NCBI GenBank assembly: GCA_016463385.1
Contig: JAEMRL010000068.1
Location: 1-9,503, forward strand
Origin: Thermoleophilia bacterium
GTDB taxonomy: Bacteria; Actinomycetota; Thermoleophilia; Miltoncostaeales; Miltoncostaeaceae
Direction of reading: 5' to 3'
Length of the DNA stretch: 9,503 bases
Numbering within the stretch: the stretch's first letter is position 1; every line of letters begins with the position of its first letter. Position numbers and translations under genes: made by a program. The notes beneath the pieces are model-generated. The model was not told the DNA's origin and did not search any database. It saw nothing but the letters and a program-made list of their open reading frames with translations. Shown one piece after another: positions 1 through 6,898 of the stretch.

Positions 1-487
1 CGTTGTTCTTGGGGCTGTCGGTGACGACCCCGCCGCCCGCCGTCAGCAGCTGGTACGACGCGGCGTTGGGAAAGTGCCAGTGGTTGTGGCCGCTCGCCGG
101 CGAGTAGCTGAACGACGAGCCCGTGTCGCGCAGGGTGCTGCCGGTGGGCACGTCGGTCCTGCCGATCGGCGTCGTCGGCGGGAGCCCGGTCGACCAGATC
201 GCCTGGAACGCCGTGTTCGCGCCACTCGGCTTGTAGAGGTCGAGGACGCCTGCCGTCGGCGAGTTCTGGATGACCGTGTCGAAGCGGTAGAGGGTCTTAC
301 CCGGCTGGCTCACCGCGTCGACGAAGGCGTTGGCGGTCAGCCCGTTGCCGGGCGGGAAGTAGCCACTCAGGTCCGGGTCGCTCGTCGTGGGGGCCGCGAG
401 GCCCGCGCCCACGATCACAGCGCAACCGAGGATGCTCGCGCTGAGCGTCCCGAGGATCCACGCGCGGAGGGAGCGCCTGCGTGCCAT
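1..487 (-). CDS. Secreted lysyl-oxidase-like protein, 5' part only (cut by left window edge)
   Basis: The frame opens with ATG at 487 and runs off the window after 162 codons, so the C-terminal part is missing. Residues 1-31 look like a signal peptide: basic start MARRRS, then a hydrophobic stretch about W10-A31 with likely cleavage near GLAA/P. Residues 67-90 (YRFDTVIQN and following) resemble the N-terminal beta strands of the paralogue at 6899-8557. Residues 134-138 read HNHWH, the HxHxH copper-binding signature of lysyl oxidases, followed by an aromatic-rich strand as in the family. K160, two codons before the edge, may be the cofactor lysine, but the FCL motif that would prove it is outside the window. 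Known for the family: copper/quinone oxidation of primary amines such as peptidyl lysine. The start has no strong Shine-Dalgarno. The 57-base gap 488-544 holds no gene; an AT-rich patch at 541-556, unusual here, could be part of a promoter. Confidence 0.8.
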   Translation of the reverse strand, partial: MARRRSLRAWILGTLSASILGCAVIVGAGLAAPTTSDPDLSGYFPPGNGLTANAFVDAVSQPGKTLYRFDTVIQNSPTAGVLDLYKPSGANTAFQAIWSTGLPPTTPIGRTDVPTGSTLRDTGSSFSYSPASGHNHWHFPNAASYQLLTAGGGVVTDSPKNN

Positions 488-544
488 GAGGGCGAATCTC
501 GTCCATCCGCCGCCCGGACACAACAGGACTTTCGTCGAGGATTT

Positions 545-1615
545 TCATAGATATCCGAGTCGCCGCACCAGGGAGGCCGACGACGGGTGCGGCGGCGTCT
601 CCCACCGGGCGTTGCCCTCGATCAGCACCGCGCCGGCCGAGGTCATCGCGATGTCCCACCCCGCGGTGCGCAGCGGCGCGACGGCCGCCGCGGCCCGGAC
701 CGCGACGGAGAGGACGTCCTCCCAGACCGGCAGGACGCGCCCGATCATCTGCTCGCCGGTCACCGGATGGCGCTCGGCCGCCACGGCGCCCAGGCCGCCC
801 GCCCGGGGGATGAGGAGCTCCGAGATCGTCCCGGTCCGCGGGTCGGCGAACGCGACCATCCCGCCCCGGAGCCCGCCGCCGAAGTTGTCGATGACCGCGT
901 CGCGGGCCGCGAGCCTCACGTTCGCCGCGGCCACGAACGGCTCGTCGTCGCCGCTGCGCATCGTCACCACGCGCACGGTCTGGAGCGCGTCGCTCCGGTT
1001 GATCGCCTGGAGGGCGGGGTGATCGGTCAGGCGCTCCTGCACCACGTGGCGGCCGTCGCCGACCACCGATGCGCGCAGCGCGTCCGGCGACATTTCGGAG
1101 CCGCCGCCGGCCCAGCCGCCGCCCTCGCGCCGCAGCACCCGCACGCCGTGGCCGTGCCCGCCGCGGGCCGGCTTCACGACGATCACCTGAGCCGGGTCGG
1201 CGGCGATCAGCGCGCTCCATCCACCCTCGCCGAGCGGGAGCCCGTCCGGGCCCTGGTCGCCCTCGGGCCCGCCCAGCACGGCGATCATCCGTGGCACCGG
1301 CAGTCCGTGCTTCCGCGCCAGGCGGGCGAATGCGACCTTGTCGTCGAGCAGGCGCCGGGCCTCGGGCGGGTTGACCCGGTCCTGGGCCCGTATACGCCTG
1401 CGCTTGCTGACCCGCACGCGCAGCGCCCGTCCGATCGGCAGCTCCGGGTCGAGCAGGCCCTGCGACATGGACTCCCGCACCGGGAATCCGCCGGCCACCC
1501 GCAGCGCGAGCGCGCGCGCGACGGTACGGGCGGGCGGCGTTCCATGCACCTCGGCGACGGCCGTCGCCACCTCGCGGAGCTCCCGGGCCTGGTGCCCGAG
1601 GTCCGGAAGGCCCAT
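545..1615 (-). CDS. ATP-grasp protein, sugar-transfer-associated (ATPgrasp_ST-like), substrate unknown
   Basis: A 356-residue protein without signal peptide or membrane segment. Around residues 92-109 the stretch DKVAFARLARKHGLPVPR is the lead-in typical of this ATP-grasp family. K148 in VVKPARGGHGHG gives the ATP-binding lysine and glycine loop. VVQE (191-194) fits the adenine/hinge strand, LQTVRVVT (211-218) and IDNFGGGLRGG (242-252) are further family blocks, and GWDIAMT (319-325) with LIEGNARW (331-338) supplies the acidic and Asn metal ligands E333 and N335. The full ATP-grasp signature is present, so the enzyme is probably active, forming an acyl-phosphate and ligating an amine, thiol or similar. 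Members of this family are usually found near capsule or sugar-transfer genes; here the gene is the last of a propionyl-CoA/methylmalonyl-CoA unit. Its ATG overlaps the TGA of the upstream carboxylase gene (TGATG), indicating translational coupling; no Shine-Dalgarno is seen at normal spacing. Family call fairly sure, function unknown. Confidence 0.8.
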   Translation of the reverse strand: MGLPDLGHQARELREVATAVAEVHGTPPARTVARALALRVAGGFPVRESMSQGLLDPELPIGRALRVRVSKRRRIRAQDRVNPPEARRLLDDKVAFARLARKHGLPVPRMIAVLGGPEGDQGPDGLPLGEGGWSALIAADPAQVIVVKPARGGHGHGVRVLRREGGGWAGGGSEMSPDALRASVVGDGRHVVQERLTDHPALQAINRSDALQTVRVVTMRSGDDEPFVAAANVRLAARDAVIDNFGGGLRGGMVAFADPRTGTISELLIPRAGGLGAVAAERHPVTGEQMIGRVLPVWEDVLSVAVRAAAAVAPLRTAGWDIAMTSAGAVLIEGNARWETPPHPSSASLVRRLGYL

Positions 1616-3393
1616 CAGCTGACGATCGCCAGGACCTCGCCCGCGACCACGCCCTGACCGACCGCCGCGCGGAGCTCGCGGACCGTGCCCGCCTGGTGCG
1701 CGGCGACCTCGTTCTCCATCTTCATGGCCTCGACGATGCAGACGACGTCGCCGGGGGCGATCTCCTGGCCGACCTCGACCAGGACCTTCAGGACCGTCCC
1801 CTGCATCGGCGTCACGACCTGGTCGGGCGCGCCGCCTCCGCCCGCGGCGCCCTTGGCGCGCTTGGCCTTCGGCGCCCGCGCGGGGACGGGCGCGCCGCCT
1901 CCGCCCGCCTGCTCCTCGTAGTGGAGCGCCACCTCGAAGCGGCGCCCGCCGACCTCGGCCACGAAGCGGCGCTCGGTGCGCGGCGCGGCCTCCTCGGCGA
2001 CGTCGGCCGCCGATGGCGCGACGACGCCCGTGCCGGCGGCGGGGATCGGCGTCGCCTTCTCGGCGAGCCCGGCGAGCAGCGCGTGGCAGGCGCCGCCGGC
2101 GATGAACTCGTCGTTCTCGAGCAGCCAGCGGTGGAAGGGGATCAGCGTCGCCGGGCCCTCGACGACGAACTCGTCGAGCGCGCGGATCATGCGCCGCCGG
2201 GCCGACTCGCGGTCGACGTCCCACACGATCAGCTTGGCGACCATCGGGTCGTAGATCTCGGCGATCTCCGAGCCCGCGCGCACGCCGGAGTCGACGCGCA
2301 CGCCCGGCCCCGACGGCTCGCGGTAGGCCGTGATCAGGGCGGGGGAGGGCATGAAGCGAGCCGAGGCGTCCTCGGCGTTGATGCGGCACTCGAAGGCGTG
2401 GCCCCGCGGGCTCACCTGCTCCTGGGTCATCGACAGCGGCTCGCCGGCGGCGACCCGGATCTGCTCGCGCACCAGGTCGTACCCGGTGACCGCCTCGGTG
2501 ATCGTGTGCTCCACCTGGATGCGGGTGTTCATCTCGAGGAAGAAGAACTCGTCGCCCGAGACCAGGTACTCCAGCGTGCCCGCCGACGTGTAGCCCACGG
2601 CCTTCGCCGCGCGCACCGAGGCCTCGCCCATCCGGACCCGCAGGTCGTCGGAGACGACCGGGCTCGGCGTCTCCTCGATCAGCTTCTGGTGGCGGCGCTG
2701 CACCGAGCAGTCGCGCTCGCCCAGCCAGACGCACGAGCCCTGCGCGTCGGCGAGGATCTGGATCTCGACGTGGCGCGGGTTCGGCAGGTAGCGCTCGAGG
2801 TAGACCTCGCCGTCGGCGAAGAAGCGCAGGCCCTCGCCGGAGGCGCCCTCGAAGGCGCCCTCCAGCTCGTCGGGCGTCAGTGCGACCCGGAAGCCCTTGC
2901 CGCCGCCGCCCGCGCTGGCCTTCACCGCCACCGGGTAGCCGATGGCGTCGGCGATCGGGCGGGCCGCGGCCACGTCGGCCACCGGCTCGGTGACGCCCGG
3001 CACGATCGGCACGCCGGCGGCGTCCATCAGCGCCCGCGACTGCACCTTCGAGCCCATGGCGTCGATCGCGCTCGGCGGCGGCCCGATCCAGACGATCCCG
3101 GCCTCGGCGAGGCGGCGGGCGAAGTCGGCGTTCTCGGCGAGGAAGCCGTAGCCCGGGTGGATCGCATCGACGCCGGCCTCGGCGGCCACCTCGAGGATCC
3201 GCGGCACGTTCAGGTAGCTCTCGGCCGCCGGGCCGGGCCCGAGCAGGTACGCCTCGTCGGCGTGCCCCACGAAGAGCGCGTCCCGATCGACCTCGCTGTA
3301 GACGGCGACGGAGGGGATGCCCATCTCGCGGAGGGTGCGGAAGACGCGGATCGCGATCTCGCCGCGGTTGGCGACCATCACCTTGCGGAACAT
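1615..3393 (-). CDS. pccA: Acetyl/propionyl-CoA carboxylase alpha subunit (biotin carboxylase + biotin carrier)
   Basis: 592 residues. Biotin carboxylase occupies about 1-450: VANRGEIA near the start, HPGYGFLAENA (79-89), K158 with the glycine-rich loop AGGGGKG (161-167), and EMNTRIQVEH (287-296) carrying the catalytic arginine R291. The block after it reads TITE where many relatives have PVTE. A variable region and a Gly/Ala/Lys/Pro linker (about 495-525) lead to the biotinyl domain, with biotin attachment at K558 in EAMKMEN. The subunit carboxylates its own biotin with ATP and bicarbonate; the beta chain then transfers CO2 to the acyl-CoA. Length suits actinobacterial alpha chains. ATG 3393 is chosen because it precedes the conserved N-terminus directly, has GGAGAG seven bases upstream, and overlaps the epsilon stop as TGATG. 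The gene sits with beta, epsilon and methylmalonyl-CoA mutase, which argues for propionyl-CoA as substrate, though alpha chains are often shared with acetyl-CoA carboxylase. Confidence 0.96.
   Translation of the reverse strand: MFRKVMVANRGEIAIRVFRTLREMGIPSVAVYSEVDRDALFVGHADEAYLLGPGPAAESYLNVPRILEVAAEAGVDAIHPGYGFLAENADFARRLAEAGIVWIGPPPSAIDAMGSKVQSRALMDAAGVPIVPGVTEPVADVAAARPIADAIGYPVAVKASAGGGGKGFRVALTPDELEGAFEGASGEGLRFFADGEVYLERYLPNPRHVEIQILADAQGSCVWLGERDCSVQRRHQKLIEETPSPVVSDDLRVRMGEASVRAAKAVGYTSAGTLEYLVSGDEFFFLEMNTRIQVEHTITEAVTGYDLVREQIRVAAGEPLSMTQEQVSPRGHAFECRINAEDASARFMPSPALITAYREPSGPGVRVDSGVRAGSEIAEIYDPMVAKLIVWDVDRESARRRMIRALDEFVVEGPATLIPFHRWLLENDEFIAGGACHALLAGLAEKATPIPAAGTGVVAPSAADVAEEAAPRTERRFVAEVGGRRFEVALHYEEQAGGGGAPVPARAPKAKRAKGAAGGGGAPDQVVTPMQGTVLKVLVEVGQEIAPGDVVCIVEAMKMENEVAAHQAGTVRELRAAVGQGVVAGEVLAIVS
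1824..1908 (-). repeat. In-frame 22-bp direct repeat pair in the biotin-carrier linker of pccA
   Basis: Positions 1824-1845 and 1887-1908 are identical over 22 bases and offset by 63 bases, exactly 21 codons. Both copies encode AGGGGAP (residues 496-502 and 517-523), with an Ala/Lys/Arg/Pro-rich segment between. The flanking bases differ on both sides. They lie in the flexible linker that lets the biotin domain swing. Recombination or slippage between copies would change linker length by 21 residues without a frameshift. Confidence 0.85.
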
Positions 3394-3614
3394 CAGTGCG
3401 CTCTCCAGGCCGTGCCGTCGTCCTTCAGGTTCAGGGGCACCTCGCTCGACTCGATCAGCGCGGCGCGGCGCCAGCGCGAGCGGTACGCGGCGGGCACGGG
3501 GTCGGCCGGCGCCGCGCGCTCCCCCTCGATGAACGTGGTGGCCGCGGCGGCCAGCGCGGCGAGCTGCGCCGGGTCCGGCACGCCCCCGCCCCGGATCTGC
3601 AGGGTCGCCGGCAT
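3393..3614 (-). CDS. pccE: Acyl-CoA carboxylase epsilon subunit
   Basis: A 73-residue protein between the beta and alpha carboxylase genes. It has an N-terminal strand (ATLQIRGG), an Ala/Leu-rich helix (about 15-28), a polar linker, then Y44-R-S-R-W48 and a C-terminal segment ending near W70. This layout, a short beta strand, an alanine-rich helix and a Trp-containing basic tail, is that of the small epsilon chain found with actinobacterial acyl-CoA carboxylases. In characterised members it binds the beta subunit and raises activity of the complex. Its ATG at 3614 overlaps the beta stop (TGATG), and its own stop overlaps the alpha ATG in the same way. An in-frame GTG one codon upstream (3617) is possible, but the overlap pattern shared by its neighbours favours ATG. 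It is too divergent to assign by motif alone, so the call relies partly on position and size. Confidence 0.82.
   Translation of the reverse strand: MPATLQIRGGGVPDPAQLAALAAAATTFIEGERAAPADPVPAAYRSRWRRAALIESSEVPLNLKDDGTAWRAH
3401..3406 (-). promoter_or_regulatory. Shine-Dalgarno for pccA
   Basis: GGAGAG on the minus strand lies seven bases before the ATG at 3393, inside the last codons of the epsilon gene (Trp-Arg). It is the clearest ribosome-binding site inside the five-gene unit. The other internal starts rely on stop/start overlap with poor Shine-Dalgarno matches, so alpha may be partly loaded independently. Confidence 0.6.
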
Positions 3615-5179
3615 CACAGCGGGATGTTCCCGTGCTTGCGCCGCGGGCGCAGCTCGCGCTTGGTGAGGGTCACCTCGAGCGAGCGGATCAGCCAGGAGCG
3701 GGTCTCCTCGGGCTCGATCACGTCGTCGACGTAGCCGCGCTCGGCCGCGATGTAGGGGTTGGCGAAGCGCTCGGTGTAGTCGGCGATCAGCTGGGCGCGC
3801 CGCTCGGCGACGTCGCCGCCGGCCTTCTCGGTCTCGACGAGCTCCTTGCGGAACACGATGTTCACCGCGCCCTCGGCGCCCATCACGGCGATCTCGGCCG
3901 TGGGCCAGGCCGCGTTGAAGTCGGCTCCGAGGTGCTTGCTGGCCATGACGTCGTACGCGCCGCCGTAGGCCTTGCGCGTGATCACGGTCAGCTTCGGCAC
4001 CGTGGCCTCGGCATAGGCGTACAGCAGCTTCGCGCCGTGGAGGATGATCCCGTTGTACTCCTGGGTGGTGCCGGGCAGGAACCCGGGGACGTCCACCAGG
4101 GTCACGATCGGGATGTTGAAGGCGTCGCAGAACCGCACGAAGCGCGCGGCCTTGATCGAGGCGTCGATGTCGAGCACGCCCGCCAGCGCCTTCGGCTGGT
4201 TGCCGACGATGCCGACCACGTGGCCGGCGAGCCGGGCGTACCCGATCACGATGTTCGGCGCGTAGAGCGGGGCGACCTCGAGGAAGTCGCCGTCGTCCAC
4301 GATCAGCTCGATGACCTCGGTCATGTCGTACGGCTTGGTGGGGACGTCCGGGATGATCGTCGTCAGCTCCGGCGCGGCCCGGTCACGCGGATCGGCCGTC
4401 GCCAGGAACGGCGGGGCGTCCAGGTTGTTCTGGGGCAGGTACGACATCAGCTCGCGCACCATCTCCAGGCAGTCCTGCTCGGAGTCGGCCGCGAAGCTGC
4501 AGACGCCCGACTTCACGGCGTGGCTCTGCGCGCCGCCGAGCTCCTCCATGGTCACGTCCTCGCCGGTCACCGTCTTGATGACCTCGGGGCCCGTGATGAA
4601 CATGTGGCTCGTCTCGCGCACCATGAAGATGAAGTCGGTGATCGCCGGGCTGTAGACCGCGCCGCCGGCGCAGGGGCCCATCACGAGCGAGATCTGCGGG
4701 ATCACGCCGCTGGCGCGCACGTTGCGGAAGAAGATGTCGGCGTAGCCGCCGAGGCTGACGACGCCCTCCTGGATGCGCGCGCCCCCCGAGTCGTTGATGC
4801 CGATGAACGGGCATCCCATCTTCACGGCGAGATCCATCACCTTGACGATCTTCTCGGCGAAGACCTCGCCGAGGCTGCCGCCGAAGACGGTGAAGTCCTG
4901 GCTGAAGAGGAAGACGGTCCGCCCCTCGATGGTGCCGTGCCCGGTGACGACGCCGTCGCCCCAGGGGCGCGTGTCCTCGAGGCCGAAGCCGTGCGCGCGG
5001 TGGCGGGTGAACATGTCCATCTCGACGAAGCTGCCCGGGTCGAGCAGCAGGTCGATCCGCTCGCGCGCGGTCAGCTTGCCGCGCGAGTGCTGGCGCTCGA
5101 CGGCGGCCTCGGTGCCGGCGTGGCGGGCCTCCTCGCGGAGCTGCGCCAACCGCTCGCGGCGCTCCTCGGTGCTGCTCAT
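3614..5179 (-). CDS. pccB: Propionyl-CoA carboxylase beta subunit (carboxyltransferase)
   Basis: 521 residues, the usual length for actinobacterial carboxyltransferase chains. The N-terminal half holds KLTARERIDLLLD (35-47), DSGGARIQEG (130-139) and GPCAGGAVYSPA (168-179). The C-terminal half has VDVPGFLPG, RKAYGGAYDVMASK and AWPTAEIAVMGAEGAVNI. These are the crotonase-fold acyl-CoA and carboxybiotin pockets. D410 in GGAYDVM falls where, by remembered alignment, propionyl-specific chains such as Streptomyces PccB carry an Asp and acetyl-preferring ones do not; this supports propionyl-CoA. The chain takes CO2 from biotin on the alpha subunit and makes methylmalonyl-CoA. The frame is open further upstream, but ATG 5179 starts at the conserved N-terminus (MSSTEERRERL) and overlaps the mutase stop as ATGA. 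The 3' end overlaps the epsilon ATG. Confidence 0.96.
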   Translation of the reverse strand: MSSTEERRERLAQLREEARHAGTEAAVERQHSRGKLTARERIDLLLDPGSFVEMDMFTRHRAHGFGLEDTRPWGDGVVTGHGTIEGRTVFLFSQDFTVFGGSLGEVFAEKIVKVMDLAVKMGCPFIGINDSGGARIQEGVVSLGGYADIFFRNVRASGVIPQISLVMGPCAGGAVYSPAITDFIFMVRETSHMFITGPEVIKTVTGEDVTMEELGGAQSHAVKSGVCSFAADSEQDCLEMVRELMSYLPQNNLDAPPFLATADPRDRAAPELTTIIPDVPTKPYDMTEVIELIVDDGDFLEVAPLYAPNIVIGYARLAGHVVGIVGNQPKALAGVLDIDASIKAARFVRFCDAFNIPIVTLVDVPGFLPGTTQEYNGIILHGAKLLYAYAEATVPKLTVITRKAYGGAYDVMASKHLGADFNAAWPTAEIAVMGAEGAVNIVFRKELVETEKAGGDVAERRAQLIADYTERFANPYIAAERGYVDDVIEPEETRSWLIRSLEVTLTKRELRPRRKHGNIPL

Positions 5180-6786
5180 CCGCGCGCCGCCAGGACCTTG
5201 TCGTACTCGCCGTACTCCTCGCGCAGCACGCCGCACACCTCGCCGACGGTCGCCCGCGCGCGGAGCGCCTCGCGCATCGGGGGCAGCAGGTTCGCGGTGC
5301 CGCGCGCGGCGATGCGCACGTCCGACAGCCGGGCGTTCACCTCGGAGGCGTTGCGCGCCGCGCGCAGGCGGCGCAGGCGCGCGACCTGATCGGTCTCGAT
5401 CGCCGGGTCGATGCGGTGGATCGAGACGGGCTGCTCATCGTCCTCGCGGTGGGTGTTGACGCCGATGACCACCCGCTCCCCCGAGGTGACCTCCTCGTGA
5501 TGCCGGAAGGCCGCGTCGCCGATCGCCTCGCGCATGAACTCGATGCACTCCACCGCGCCGCCCTTCGCGTCGATCTGGGCGATCAGGGCGCGGGCGCGCT
5601 CCTCCAGCTCGGACGTCAGCGACTCCAGGTAGTAGCTGCCCCCGAGCGGGTCGACCGTGTCGCGGATGCCCGATTCGGCGGCGATGATCTGCTGCGTGCG
5701 CAGGGCGAGCTTCGCCGACTCCTCGGTGGGCAGCGCCAGGGCCTCGTCGAAGCCGTTCGAGTGGATCGACTGCGCCCCGCCGAGCGCCGCCGACAGCACC
5801 TGGAGGGCCACCCGCACGACGTTGTTGCGCGGCTGCTGGGCGGTGAGGGTGCTGCCGCCGGTCTGGGCGTGGAAGCGCAGCGCCATCGCTCGCGGCTCGG
5901 TGGCCCCGAAGCGGTCGCGCATGATGTGGGCCCACAGGGAGCGGGCCGCCCGGAACTTGGCGACCTCCTCCATCAGGTTGTTGTGGGCGTTGAAGAAGAA
6001 CGACAGGCGCGGGCCGAACCGGTTCACGTCGAGCCCGGCGGCGCGTGCGGCCTCGACGTAGGCGATGCCGTTGGCCAGGGTGAACGCGACCTCCTGGACC
6101 GCCGTCGATCCGGCCTCGCGGATGTGGTACCCGCTGATCGAGATCGTGTTCCACTTCGGCAGCTCGGCGTCGCAGTAGGCGAACGTGTCGGTCGTGAGCC
6201 GCATCGAGGGGCCGGGCGGGTAGATGTAGTTGCCGCGTGCGACGTACTCCTTGAGCACGTCGTTCTGGATCGTCCCGCGCAGCTCGCGGGGGTCGGCCCC
6301 GCCCTCCTCGGCGACCAGCTGGTAGAGCAGCAGCAGCACCGCGGCGGGCGCGTTGATCGTCATGCTGGTCGACACCTCGCCGAGCGGGATGCCCGCGAAC
6401 AGGCGGCCCATGTCCTCGACGGAGTCGATCGCGACGCCCACCCGGCCGACCTCGCCGGCGGCGAGGGGGTCGTCGGAGTCCATGCCGAGCTGGGTCGGCA
6501 GGTCGAAGGCGGTCGACAGGCCGGGCGCGCCGGCCGCCAGGAGGTAGCGGAAGCGCTCGTTGGTCTCCTCGGCGGTGGCGAAGCCGGCGTACTGGCGCAT
6601 CGTCCACGGCTTCTGGAGGTACATCGTCGGATGCACCCCGCGCGTGTACGGGAAGGCGCCGGGCTCACCGAGCCGGTCGCCGAGGTCGAGCCCCGCGATC
6701 GAGGCGGCGTCGTACACACGCTCGACGGGGATGCCCGACTCGTTCACGCGGGCCCCGTCGTTCGTTGCGGCGTTCCTGTCGGCCAC
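5176..6786 (-). CDS. mcmA: Methylmalonyl-CoA mutase catalytic (alpha) chain, no cobalamin domain
   Basis: 536 residues from GTG 6786. This is the TIM-barrel acyl-CoA mutase domain: FPYTRGVHPTMY (45-56), RQYAGF (64-69), AFDLPTQLG (93-101), GTIQND (171-176), RGNYIYPPGPSMR (184-196), SISGYH (216-221). By remembered alignment to the Propionibacterium enzyme, Tyr89 and Arg207 (methylmalonyl specificity) match Y66 and R184, and Tyr243/His244 match Y220/H221. Isobutyryl- and hydroxyisobutyryl-CoA mutases differ at the first two, so methylmalonyl-CoA is the likely substrate. Tyr75 is replaced by H52 and Arg82 by K59. The chain ends after the barrel and its short C-terminal tail, so the B12-binding domain must be a separate protein; none is in this window. 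GTG 6786 is preferred because GAGGTG lies just upstream; the earlier GTG at 6846 overlaps a candidate -10 box. First gene of the unit, overlapping pccB by 4 bases (ATGA). Confidence 0.93.
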   Translation of the reverse strand: MADRNAATNDGARVNESGIPVERVYDAASIAGLDLGDRLGEPGAFPYTRGVHPTMYLQKPWTMRQYAGFATAEETNERFRYLLAAGAPGLSTAFDLPTQLGMDSDDPLAAGEVGRVGVAIDSVEDMGRLFAGIPLGEVSTSMTINAPAAVLLLLYQLVAEEGGADPRELRGTIQNDVLKEYVARGNYIYPPGPSMRLTTDTFAYCDAELPKWNTISISGYHIREAGSTAVQEVAFTLANGIAYVEAARAAGLDVNRFGPRLSFFFNAHNNLMEEVAKFRAARSLWAHIMRDRFGATEPRAMALRFHAQTGGSTLTAQQPRNNVVRVALQVLSAALGGAQSIHSNGFDEALALPTEESAKLALRTQQIIAAESGIRDTVDPLGGSYYLESLTSELEERARALIAQIDAKGGAVECIEFMREAIGDAAFRHHEEVTSGERVVIGVNTHREDDEQPVSIHRIDPAIETDQVARLRRLRAARNASEVNARLSDVRIAARGTANLLPPMREALRARATVGEVCGVLREEYGEYDKVLAARG

Positions 6787-6789
6787 TCG

Positions 6790-6795
6790 CACCTC
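6790..6795 (-). promoter_or_regulatory. Shine-Dalgarno deciding the mcmA start
   Basis: GAGGTG on the minus strand lies three bases (five from GAGG) before GTG 6786 and matches the anti-Shine-Dalgarno core. In-frame GTGs at 6846 and 6792 lack a comparable site, so this motif is the main reason for taking 6786 as the start. Confidence 0.55.
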
Positions 6796-6844
6796 GTCCA
6801 GATCACCGTTGCACGGGGCATCCGGGGAGCCCGCGGCGGCGGGC

Positions 6845-6853
6845 ACGCTACCA
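6845..6853 (-). promoter_or_regulatory. Candidate extended -10 promoter for the mcmA-pccB-pccE-pccA unit
   Basis: The minus strand reads TGG TAGCGT, a TAnnnT -10 box (6850-6845) preceded by the TGn extension. No TTGAC-like -35 lies at 16-18 bases upstream, which is acceptable for extended -10 promoters. Transcription would start near 6838, leaving about 50 bases before GTG 6786. Motif-only evidence in a G/C-rich gap. Confidence 0.35.
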
Positions 6854-6858
6854 GATGC

Positions 6859-6873
6859 CCGGAGCCCCTCCGG
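6859..6873 (-). terminator. Small hairpin after the lysyl-oxidase gene, possible weak terminator
   Basis: CCGGAG-GGG-CTCCGG on the minus strand forms a perfect 6-bp stem with a 3-base loop, 26 bases beyond the stop codon at 6899. No T-run follows, as is common in high-GC actinobacteria. It lies directly upstream of the candidate -10 for mcmA, so it could separate the two transcription units or be incidental. Confidence 0.35.
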
Positions 6874-6898
6874 CGGACGATCGGCCCCTTCGGCGCCG

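Noticed and set aside
1616..2734. Upstream extension of the ATP-grasp reading frame to 2734
   Set aside because: The extra residues are a low-complexity Arg/Gly/Ala shadow of pccA in another frame; homology begins just after ATG 1615.
1696..3666. Long plus-strand open frame (over 650 codons) opposite pccA and pccE
   Set aside because: Arg/Asp/His/Gly-rich translation without motifs; it is the antisense shadow of G/C-rich coding DNA with a fully recognisable gene on the other strand. The same holds for plus-strand frames at 3632-5389, 5416-7008 and 7658-8692.
5176..6846. GTG 6846 as mcmA start (20 extra residues)
   Set aside because: No Shine-Dalgarno, overlap with the candidate -10 box, and the extra residues show no family similarity.
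6787..6898. Cobalamin riboswitch ahead of the B12-dependent mutase
   Set aside because: The likely leader is only about 50 bases, the gap is 112 bases, and no B12-box-like sequence is visible on the minus strand.
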